Positions 6,184 through 12,937 of a stretch of DNA of 20,346 nucleotides are shown here, piece after piece (within the stretch, counting starts at the first letter, position 1; each line of letters opens with the position of its first letter). A program made the position numbers and the translations under genes. A model generated the notes under the pieces. That model saw only the letters and a list, made by a program, of their open reading frames with translations, was not told where the DNA came from and did not search any database. Source of the DNA: Solimonas sp040754295 (GTDB lineage: Bacteria > Pseudomonadota > Gammaproteobacteria > Nevskiales > Nevskiaceae). The stretch lies in contig JBFMCQ010000060.1 in NCBI GenBank assembly GCA_040754295.1, positions 1-20,346 on the forward strand, given 5' to 3'.

Positions 6184-7632
6184 ATGCGCCGCCTCGCCAC
6201 CACCCTCCTCGTCGCCGGCCTGCTGCTGCTGGCTGCCACGACGACCCGCGCTGCCGAATCCACCGGCGGCGCCTGGTTCGAAGTGTTCAAGGCCGGTGCG
6301 ACGCCGGAGCAGCTGTACCGCTTCCTCTACGCGCTGCCCAAGGGCGGCGACTTGCACAACCACCTGTCGGGCGCCGGGCTGTCGGAATGGTGGTGGGATG
6401 CGGCGCTGGCCGCGGAGCAGCAGGGCTACAGGTACTACACCAAAGTCCGCATCAACAACTGCATCGAGTACGGCAGCAGCAACGAGTACGGCGCCCAGCC
6501 CTACTACCTGCTGTTTCACACCATCCAGCAGTCGGGCTACGCCGGGCTCGACGCCTGCCGCCAGTCCGAATACAAGCCGCTGAAAGACCTCGACGCGCGC
6601 GAGAAGGACGGCTGGCTCGCCAGCATCCGCCTCGACCGCCAGCACGAAGGCCGCGACGAGTTCTTCAGCACCCACTGGCAGCGCCTTGGCGATCTGTTCC
6701 GCAACCCCTACGTGACCGCCGAGATCCTGTTTCGGAACATGCAGGCCTTCGGCAAGGAAGGGCTGGCCTATCTGGAAACGCAGGACGGCGCCTTCGGTTT
6801 CCTCAGGCCGGACGGCAGCGTGCTGCCGCCGGAGCAGGTCGCGGACATCCTGCGCCGCCGCCTCGCCGCCGCGGATGCCAGGGCCACCGGCGTCACCGTG
6901 CGCTTCCAGAGTTCGATCCTGCGCTTTGCGCCCAACGCCGAGCAGTATCTGAAGACGCTCTACGCCTTCACCGACCAGCACCGCGATCTCTACGTCGGCA
7001 TCAACATGGTCGGCCGCGAGGACAACGACAAGGGCCATCCGCTGCGCTTTCTGCCGACGCTGCGCGAGCTGCGCAGGCACTACCCGGGCATTCACCTGTC
7101 GATCCATGCCGGCGAGGTCGACGAGCCGAACTTCCATATCCGCGACACCCTGCTGCTCGGCGCCGAGCGCATCGGCCACGGCCTCAACCTGCTGAGCGAT
7201 CCGGAAACCACGGTGCTGATGCGCAACGGCCCCTACCTGATCGAGATCAATCTGATCAGCAACCTGCTGCTCGAATACGTGCAGGACTTCCGGCAGCACC
7301 CGTTCCCGGAATACCTGCGCACCGGCATCCCGGTCGCGCTGTCGACCGACGACCGCGGCATGTGGGACTCCAACCTCACCGACGAATACTTCGTCGCGGT
7401 GCGCGAGTTCAACCTGTCCTGGGACGAGATCGTCAAGATCGGCCGCAACTCGCTACAGTACGCCTTCGTGCAGGCGCCGGTGAAGGAGAAACTGCTGGCC
7501 GACTACGACCGCCGCGTGGCCCGCTTCGCCGCACAGTTCCAGAAGCGCGGAATCGCCTCCCTGGCGGACGTGAAGCCGGTCAGCTATTCCTTCACCTGCA
7601 AGCACTACCAGCTGTGCCTGCCGCGCGAGTGA
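6184..7632 (+). CDS. Exported adenosine deaminase, ADGF/CECR1-like
   Basis: A 482-residue protein with a Sec signal peptide (positively charged MRR, hydrophobic core, cleavage near TRAAES, about residue 24), placing it in the periplasm or outside. The barrel carries GDLHNHLSGAG (H58, H60), SIHAGEVDEPNF (H308, catalytic E311), RIGHGLNLL (H332) and LSTDDRGMW (D389, D390), the complete zinc and catalytic set for deaminating adenosine to inosine. It is longer than the cytosolic paralogues, with an inserted region at about 70-180, as in secreted growth-factor-like deaminases. It would act on imported or external adenosine before the NUP and phosphorylase-like proteins. The ribosome-binding site is weak; translation may have been coupled to the truncated gene 19 bases upstream. 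It converges with the NUP gene at 7701. The preference between adenosine and deoxyadenosine is not visible. Confidence 0.88.
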   Translation: MRRLATTLLVAGLLLLAATTTRAAESTGGAWFEVFKAGATPEQLYRFLYALPKGGDLHNHLSGAGLSEWWWDAALAAEQQGYRYYTKVRINNCIEYGSSNEYGAQPYYLLFHTIQQSGYAGLDACRQSEYKPLKDLDAREKDGWLASIRLDRQHEGRDEFFSTHWQRLGDLFRNPYVTAEILFRNMQAFGKEGLAYLETQDGAFGFLRPDGSVLPPEQVADILRRRLAAADARATGVTVRFQSSILRFAPNAEQYLKTLYAFTDQHRDLYVGINMVGREDNDKGHPLRFLPTLRELRRHYPGIHLSIHAGEVDEPNFHIRDTLLLGAERIGHGLNLLSDPETTVLMRNGPYLIEINLISNLLLEYVQDFRQHPFPEYLRTGIPVALSTDDRGMWDSNLTDEYFVAVREFNLSWDEIVKIGRNSLQYAFVQAPVKEKLLADYDRRVARFAAQFQKRGIASLADVKPVSYSFTCKHYQLCLPRE

Positions 7633-7678
7633 GACGCCGCGAACCTGGGCGACATTCTGTCCGTTGATCACATTTTCA

Positions 7679-7691
7679 GAGCCGCTGGCTC
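7679..7691. terminator. Possible short hairpin in a convergent gap
   Basis: GAGCC-GCT-GGCTC lies in the 68-base gap between two converging genes. The stem is only 5 bases and neither side carries a real T-run, so it is at best a weak bidirectional terminator. Confidence 0.2.
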
Positions 7692-7700
7692 ACACCCGGC

Positions 7701-8771
7701 TTACGGTGACAACGGCGGCGTGCGCTCGCGGTAGACATCCCAATGTCGGACGATCTCGTCCACCACTTTCGAGCCGACGCGGTAGGCCGCCTCGGTCGCG
7801 GCCGAGAGGCCGGCATAGCCTTCCTCGCCGTGGTCCGCCAGCAGGCTGTCGGCCGCTCTCAGCCCCGGTGGCTGCATCGTGTAGTTGCTCGCCGTGCGCA
7901 GCACCATCAGGCGCCGGATGTCGGCCTTGCCGGCGGGCGTGAGATACGCCAGCGACTGCGCGGTGCCGGTGTCCTCCATCGCCGAGGACACGAACTCGCC
8001 CTGGCCGTCGGTCCAGTACTTCGTCCACCGGTTGGCCCAGTCGTTGAGCAGCTTGCCGTGCCAGTAGGTCATGCCGGCGAGGTTGTCGCCTTTGAGCACG
8101 AAGGGGGGTCTCTGCGCGTTTGGGAATCCGGCGTAAGCGGCGCGGCGATGCTGCAGGATGGCGCTGTCGTCCAGCGGCAGGTCCTTGGTGAGCTGGTAGG
8201 CCCACTCGGTCAGCGCCGGATTGAGCCGGAACACTTCGCCCGCGGATTTGGGCCGCGGCTCACCGTAGGGTTGCCGGGACCCGCGCGCGAAATAGCCGGT
8301 GGGCCAGCCCTCGGGCATCTCGCGCGGATCGATCTCGTGCGCGAGATCGGCATCGACCAGGTACTCGGCCCAGGCGGCCGAGCCGATCGAGGCGTCCTCC
8401 GGATCGAAGCCAGCGATGCCGGCGACCAGCCAGTAGGCGTGCGAGAGATCGAAGCGCGGATCGAGCCCCAGCGCCATCACCGCGCTCGCCGAGTTCGCCG
8501 TGCCGATGCCCGTGACCATGCCGAGCACGCCGGTCTGCGGGTTGAGGAAAAGATCGTGGTGATGGGCGAAGGCGAAATGCTGGTCGAGCTTCTGCCGCTC
8601 GCGCCACAACTGGAACTCGGCCGCGGTATCGCCCCTGTCCTCGCCGATCTCGAACATCGCCACGACGACGACCTTGATCTCAATCGGCTTGGACGCGGGA
8701 GCCCGGCCGCAGGCAACGAGCACGCAGCCCAGCACCAGCAGCAGGCATTTCAGGAGTCCGCACGGCGTCAT
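7701..8771 (-). CDS. Purine nucleoside permease (NUP) family lipoprotein, copy 2
   Basis: A 356-residue paralogue of the 3515 protein. Its lipoprotein signal is a hydrophobic stretch ending in the lipobox VLVAC with Cys21. The NUP domain contains IKVVVVAMFEIG, RGDTAAEFQLW, AYWLVAGIAGFDP, SAMEDTGT and LRTASNYTMQPPG. Its ATG overlaps the stop of the phosphorylase-like gene (ATGA at 8768-8771), so the two are translationally coupled. Both follow the TonB receptor on the same strand. This context supports a periplasmic nucleoside role at the inner or outer membrane leaflet; transport versus base release is unresolved. The linker after the lipobox is shorter than in copy 1. Confidence 0.85.
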   Translation of the reverse strand: MTPCGLLKCLLLVLGCVLVACGRAPASKPIEIKVVVVAMFEIGEDRGDTAAEFQLWRERQKLDQHFAFAHHHDLFLNPQTGVLGMVTGIGTANSASAVMALGLDPRFDLSHAYWLVAGIAGFDPEDASIGSAAWAEYLVDADLAHEIDPREMPEGWPTGYFARGSRQPYGEPRPKSAGEVFRLNPALTEWAYQLTKDLPLDDSAILQHRRAAYAGFPNAQRPPFVLKGDNLAGMTYWHGKLLNDWANRWTKYWTDGQGEFVSSAMEDTGTAQSLAYLTPAGKADIRRLMVLRTASNYTMQPPGLRAADSLLADHGEEGYAGLSAATEAAYRVGSKVVDEIVRHWDVYRERTPPLSP

Positions 8772-9346
8772 TTCTTTTCGTCCGCGGCCTGTCCGCTGGT
8801 CATTTCGGGATGGAAGCGCAGGGCGTCGCCGACGCGCGGCACCTCGTCGCCGATGGCCGCGATGCGCGGGATCGCGGCGAGCACGATGCCGAGGCTCAGC
8901 GGATTGATGCGCGGATAGACGCCCTTGAGGGTCTCCCAGTCCCAGTCGCCCACGCCCTCGGCCGGGTTCGAGATCGAGACCAGCGCCGCGTAGTGGATGC
9001 CCATCATGCGCGCATAGGTCATCTCGGTGCCGATGCTCATCGTCACCAGATCGCCGCCCCACAATCCCATCATGCGCACCTCGGCGGCGGTCTCGAAGCG
9101 GCCGCCGCCGGTCTCGCCGTACCAGATCGTCGGCGAAACGCCCGCCTTGGTCTTGATCGTAAAGCTGCCCTCGAGGATGCCCTCGCTCTTGAGCAGCGCA
9201 TCGTTGATGAACGTGCCCCCGACCAGGGCGATCCTGGCACGCGGGAAGTCATCGACTTTCGCGGCGGAGGCCGCCGCTGCGAGCAGGGTGAACGCCAGCG
9301 CCATCAGGCAGACGCCGGTGAAATCGCGAGGAAGCAGAGGTTTCAT
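8768..9346 (-). CDS. Exported, N-terminally reduced nucleoside-phosphorylase-like protein
   Basis: A 192-residue protein with a signal peptide ending near AAAASAA (about residue 29). The rest resembles the C-terminal part of class II purine nucleoside / methylthioadenosine phosphorylases. GGGRFETAAEVRMMGLWGGD (81-100) matches the base-binding GPxFET-x-AE element, TMSIGTEMTYARMMGI (102-117) matches the GMS-x-x-PE loop, and ALVSISNPAEG (121-131) matches the SxxTNxAxG segment. The family is usually 260-290 residues; the N-terminal phosphate-binding loops and the RxH element are replaced by the signal and a short LVGGTFIND lead-in. AGGAG precedes the ATG. It follows the TonB receptor and overlaps the NUP gene by ATGA, suggesting the two proteins work as a pair. 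It could be an enzyme using another phosphate site, or a binding subunit. Confidence 0.7.
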   Translation of the reverse strand: MKPLLPRDFTGVCLMALAFTLLAAAASAAKVDDFPRARIALVGGTFINDALLKSEGILEGSFTIKTKAGVSPTIWYGETGGGRFETAAEVRMMGLWGGDLVTMSIGTEMTYARMMGIHYAALVSISNPAEGVGDWDWETLKGVYPRINPLSLGIVLAAIPRIAAIGDEVPRVGDALRFHPEMTSGQAADEKK

Positions 9347-9373
9347 GAGAACTCCTCATGACAAGCGCGCAAG

Positions 9374-9404
9374 GCCCCTTCCCCTGCTTGCGCGGAGAAG
9401 GGGC
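9374..9404. other. Strong intercistronic hairpin between TonB receptor and phosphorylase-like gene
   Basis: GCCCCTTCCCC (9374-9384) and GGAGAAGGGGC (9394-9404) form an 11-base stem with one G-U-type mismatch and a 9-base loop. No T-run follows on the minus strand. It may stabilise the receptor mRNA end or dampen downstream expression, like REP-type intergenic elements. Confidence 0.55.
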
Positions 9405-9423
9405 GAAAGGAGCCGATCAAGAC

Positions 9424-9445
9424 CTCCGATCAGACTCCGATCAGA
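9424..9445. repeat. Two tandem copies of an 11-base unit over the receptor stop codon
   Basis: CTCCGATCAGA occurs twice back to back (9424-9434, 9435-9445). The second copy covers the receptor's stop codon (9441-9443), so the duplication probably arose by slippage at the gene end. Confidence 0.7.
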
Positions 9446-11987
9446 ACTTGTACGTGACCGTCGCCAGGAAGTTGCGCGGCAGCTCCGGCAGCACCACCGA
9501 CGAGCCGAACAGGTCGGGGAAGTTCGAGCGGAAGTACTCCTCGTCCGTCAGGTTCTTGCCCTGCAGGCCGAGCTTCCAGTCCTTGGTCTCGTAGTTGAGG
9601 CTGGCGTTGAGCAGCGTGTACGAAGGCAGGATGACGGCCTTGGAGAAGCCGGACGGCACGGAATCCACGTGCGTCACGCCGACTGTGGTGGTGAGGCCGG
9701 TCAAAAGGCCCTGGTCGAAGTTGTAGATCAGGTTGACGCTGTAGATCTGCTCGGGGATGCCGGCCTTGCGGCCGTCGCTGGTGAACGTCAGGCCATTGAC
9801 CACGCCGCCGTACATCAGGGCCGGATCGACGCCCGCCGGCAGATCGCTGCCGCCGGCGAAGCCGAACTGGAAGCCGTCTTCCAGCGCCGTCAGGTTGGTT
9901 ACCTCGATGCTCGTATAGGCGCCGCTGATCGCCAGGTTGTTGGTCAGGATGCCGCGCAGCTCCACTTCCCAGCCTTTGGTCTCGGTCGTGTTGTTGGTGA
10001 CCGTGTTCTGGGAGTTGAGATCCACGCGCTGCTGCTCGAAGTAGGCCACCGCGGCGAACAGGCGGCCGTCGAAATAGCTGCCCTTGACGCCGTATTCGTC
10101 GAGTTCCGAATCCGCCACCGCGCTGCCGTCGGCCACGTTCGCGGCCGGGACTTCGCCACCCTGGCCCACGATCATGGTGGTCTGCTTGGCCAGGGTGATG
10201 TATGGAATCGCGCCGATGACGGGGATTTCGTAACTCAGGCTGGCGGTCCAGGAGGTGGCATCGAAGGTGTCGGACTGCTCGACGGTGGCGATGTCGCCAC
10301 AGCCGCTGCTGTCGTAGATCGGCTCGCCAGTCTCGGCATTGACGCCGAGCTGCACGCCGCAGGTCGACGTGATGTCGATGCTGTCGTAGCGCACGCCCGC
10401 CAGCAGACTGAGCGCGTCGAAGAACTTGTAGTCGGTCAGCAGCGCCAGGCCGAAGTCGGTGAAGTCGCCCTGGTGGTGGCTCGAGAACGGCTCGATGAGG
10501 GGGCCGTGGCGCGTGGACAGCGTGCGGCGGTCGACCGGCGAGCCGGGCTGCGTGATGTCGCGGCGGTCGAAGTACTCGAAATCGAAGTTGTCGCCGTGCT
10601 CGAAGTCCTGGTAGCGGATCGAGGGGCCGAGCTGGTAGGCCGCTTTCACCTGGTCGCCGTGGTCGCCGGACCAAGCGAAAATCAGCTGGTCCTCGAACAC
10701 CCAGGTGTCGGCGAACTGCGAGAAGCCGTAGGCATTCTCGTTGATGTTGTCGAGCGATTCGTAGAAGACCTTGTTGGTCATCGTCCAGCCGCCGCCGAGC
10801 TCGTGAATGAAGTCGAAGTACAGCGTGAGAACCTCGGAGGCGAGCACATCGTCTTCCTGCACCAGCACCTGGCTGCCGTTGATGTGCGCGGTACCGGGAT
10901 TGACCAGGGCCATGTTCGGCCTAGCCTCGAGATCGGCGTTGACCTGCTCGGCCGACTGCACGCCTACGCCGCCAAAATAGAAGATGCTCAGATTGCCGGC
11001 GGCGGATTCGGAGGCCGACAGCAGGCCGTCGCCGTTGGCATCCAGCGACACCGGGCTGCCCGTGATGTACGTACCGTTGTCGATCAGGTCCTGCGTCAGG
11101 CGGTTCCACCCGGCGACCTGGTTGCCGTCGAAGTCCTGGTACATGCCGCCGAACTCGATGCGGGATTTCTCCGTGAGCTGCACGTCGAACGAGGTCTGGT
11201 AGATGCTCTGGCTGGTCGAGGTGTTCTCGTAATAGGAGTCGGAGTCCTCGACCTCGGCGTAGAGGTAGTAGCCGAAGTCCTTGCCCAAAAGCTTGCCGGG
11301 GCCGCCGACTTCGCCGCGCAGCACGTTCTTGTCCCAGCTGCCGCGGGTGACGCCGAATTCGCCCATGGCTTCCTTCATCATGGCGCCGTCCTGCGCGCGT
11401 GCGGACTTGGGCACGAAGTTGAGATAGCCACCGATCTTCGACGGGCCGTAGATCGGTGAGGCCGGGCCGCGCACGATGTCGATGCGGTCCGACGCGCCGA
11501 TCGGCGTCGGATAGTTGCCGGGGTTGTCGATACGGCGCACGCCGCGGAAGTAGGTCTCGCCCGGCGTGCCGCGCACGTCGAGCGAGCCGGCGACGCCGAA
11601 GAACGACTGCGTGAACGAGCCCGGCGACAGTGCCACCAGGTCGTCGATTTCGGTGATGTTGAGCTTGTTGAGCATCTCGTTGCTGACCGAGGTCAGCGAA
11701 CGCGGGGTTTCCTGGATGCTCTTTTCGAAGCCGAACACCGAATCCACCGGCTCGCGCGGCAGGATGTTGACCTCGCGGTTGACGCGCGACTCGACGATGA
11801 CCGTATCGACCTCATCCCCAGCCGCTTCGGGAGCCGCTTCGGGAGTCGCTTCGGTTGCCGCGGCCTCGGCCGGTACGCTGGCCTGCGCGGGTTCCTGCCC
11901 GGGTGCCAGCGTCGGCAGCGCCAAGCCACCACCCAGGGCCATCAGCGCGATCGCGCGCATCGTCGAAGCCGGACCTGCAGGTTTCAT
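9441..11987 (-). CDS. TonB-dependent outer-membrane receptor, candidate nucleoside/purine importer
   Basis: An 848-residue protein. A signal peptide (to about residue 30) is followed by an Ala/Pro/Glu-rich linker and the TonB-box-like DTVIVES (61-67). The plug domain (about 80-200) includes SIQETPRSLTSVS, LDVRGTPGETYFRGV and DRIDIVRGPASPIYGPSKIG. The remainder is a 22-strand-type barrel with alternating aromatic strands, ending in LATVTYKF with terminal Phe. An extracellular-loop segment D316-A-N-G-D-G-L-L-S-A-S-E327 matches the EF-hand calcium loop. The ATG at 11987 gives a proper signal peptide; the open frame extends much further upstream through the nucleoside hydrolase remnant but is not coding there. 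The plug resembles the siderophore-receptor class, but the downstream phosphorylase-like and NUP genes point to nucleosides or related purines (inference). Paired palindromes lie about 140 and 340 bases upstream. Confidence 0.9.
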   Translation of the reverse strand: MKPAGPASTMRAIALMALGGGLALPTLAPGQEPAQASVPAEAAATEATPEAAPEAAGDEVDTVIVESRVNREVNILPREPVDSVFGFEKSIQETPRSLTSVSNEMLNKLNITEIDDLVALSPGSFTQSFFGVAGSLDVRGTPGETYFRGVRRIDNPGNYPTPIGASDRIDIVRGPASPIYGPSKIGGYLNFVPKSARAQDGAMMKEAMGEFGVTRGSWDKNVLRGEVGGPGKLLGKDFGYYLYAEVEDSDSYYENTSTSQSIYQTSFDVQLTEKSRIEFGGMYQDFDGNQVAGWNRLTQDLIDNGTYITGSPVSLDANGDGLLSASESAAGNLSIFYFGGVGVQSAEQVNADLEARPNMALVNPGTAHINGSQVLVQEDDVLASEVLTLYFDFIHELGGGWTMTNKVFYESLDNINENAYGFSQFADTWVFEDQLIFAWSGDHGDQVKAAYQLGPSIRYQDFEHGDNFDFEYFDRRDITQPGSPVDRRTLSTRHGPLIEPFSSHHQGDFTDFGLALLTDYKFFDALSLLAGVRYDSIDITSTCGVQLGVNAETGEPIYDSSGCGDIATVEQSDTFDATSWTASLSYEIPVIGAIPYITLAKQTTMIVGQGGEVPAANVADGSAVADSELDEYGVKGSYFDGRLFAAVAYFEQQRVDLNSQNTVTNNTTETKGWEVELRGILTNNLAISGAYTSIEVTNLTALEDGFQFGFAGGSDLPAGVDPALMYGGVVNGLTFTSDGRKAGIPEQIYSVNLIYNFDQGLLTGLTTTVGVTHVDSVPSGFSKAVILPSYTLLNASLNYETKDWKLGLQGKNLTDEEYFRSNFPDLFGSSVVLPELPRNFLATVTYKF
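11821..11854. repeat. 12-base tandem repeat in the receptor linker
   Basis: GCCGCTTCGGGA occurs twice and then nearly again (GTCGCTTCGG). On the minus strand it encodes the TPEAAPEAA linker before the TonB box. Copy changes would alter linker length in frame. Confidence 0.8.
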
Positions 11988-12127
11988 CACACACCCCCAT
12001 TGCGTAGGTCGATCCAGAGAGCCGATCGCGGCAGCCGTCGAAGCGCGGCCTGCCTGCGCGCTCCCCCTCGCCCGCGGCGCCGCGCGGCGGAACCACGTAC
12101 TCCCGCTGCGGAAGATCGGGACGCCCC

Positions 12128-12157
12128 TGCATGCGGTTCGAAAAGGCATTGCATACA
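12128..12157. promoter_or_regulatory. Putative operator, weaker paired palindrome upstream of TonB receptor
   Basis: CTGCATGCGG (centre 12131.5) and TTGCATACAG (centre 12153.5) are degenerate TTGCATGCAA copies with centres exactly 22 bases apart, the same spacing as at 12325-12358. The site lies about 140 bases before the receptor start in a 428-base non-coding stretch (11988-12415) where I see no gene. Confidence 0.4.
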
Positions 12158-12324
12158 GGCTCGATACTGGCGTTCCGCAAAGGTCATGCCATGGAAAGTT
12201 CGCCGTGGGATGGGAAAATCCGGCGAAGTAAGGCGCGCACGCGGCCTGCGGACCTGAAAGAAACCTTCGACAGTGTGCGAGCACGGAGCAGGCGCGATGC
12301 TTTTTGGCGCGCGTGCCTCGTCTT

Positions 12325-12358
12325 ATTGCATGCAATCGGACGTACGATTGTGTGCGAT
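12325..12358. promoter_or_regulatory. Putative operator, paired palindrome upstream of TonB receptor
   Basis: ATTGCATGCAAT (12325-12336) is a perfect 12-base palindrome. TTGTGTGCGA (12348-12357) is a second copy centred 22 bases away. Their inner halves form CAATCG-N6-CGATTG. On the opposite strand the site shares CACAATC, an 8-9 base spacer and GATTGCATGCA with the site at 2330-2356. It lies about 340 bases before the receptor start and just beyond the nucleoside hydrolase remnant. Confidence 0.55.
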
Positions 12359-12415
12359 CGTCACCCGGACGCATCTGCGCCCGCGCGGCGCGCGCCGGAA
12401 TCAGGCAGCGCCGGC

Positions 12416-12871
12416 TCAGTGCGCAGAAGGCGGCAGCGGGCGGGTCATCAGTTCGACCATGAGCCGCTCCAGGCGCGGCACGTCGGCTTGGCGCACCACC
12501 GTCTCGATGCGCTCGCCGACGCCCGGCTGGTAGTGCGGCGCCCAGGACAGCGTGTCGCCGTAGCCGGGCCCGAACTGGGTATTGACGTCGATGTAGAGCT
12601 CCTCGGCTTCGGCGATCAGCGAGGGATCGAGCCAGACGGCGACGGCGATCTCGTCCCACAGCGGGAAGCCGAGCTCCTTGTGGGCCCTGAGCTGGCGCGC
12701 CAGCACCGTGTCGCGCGCCGTCATGCGCCGCATGAGATCGACCGACAGCTCGGTGGCCGTCGACGGATCGACCGGCACCATGACGATCTTCCTCCACGGC
12801 GCACGCAGGGCGATACGCGCCGCCTCCGGGTCCCAGCGGAAATTGAATTCGCGGCGCGGCGAGCAGGGCCG
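12416..12871 (-). pseudogene. Nucleoside hydrolase (IUNH family), C-terminal remnant
   Basis: The minus-strand frame reads EFNFRWDPEAARIALRAPW then MVPVDPSTA, PLWDEIAVAVWLDPSL and FGPGYGDTLSW, ending LMTRPLPPSAH. This matches the C-terminal half of inosine-uridine/purine nucleosidases. EFN holds the ribose-binding Glu and Asn, and the Asp of LWDEIAVA corresponds to a calcium ligand. The N-terminal half with the DTDxGxDD calcium/catalytic motif is missing: an in-frame TAG lies at 12874-12872 and the adenine deaminase starts at 12938 on the other strand. An ATG at 12781 with GGAGG upstream could still give a 121-residue fragment, but it could not be a working hydrolase. P. aeruginosa carries an intact purine nucleosidase (Nuh, PA0143) in the comparable locus. 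Confidence 0.75.
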
Positions 12872-12937
12872 CTAGGCCGTGACGCCATGAAGACGGCTGT
12901 GTCATCGTGCTGCACTCCTGCTCAGGAATGGACCGCC

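Noticed and set aside
9441..11987. Siderophore receptor
   Set aside because: The plug resembles that class, but there are no iron-uptake genes nearby and the downstream genes are nucleoside-related; kept as an alternative, not the call.
9441..12905. Very long open frame running upstream of the TonB receptor
   Set aside because: The upstream part is non-coding leader and the nucleoside hydrolase remnant; the receptor's signal peptide fixes the start at 11987.
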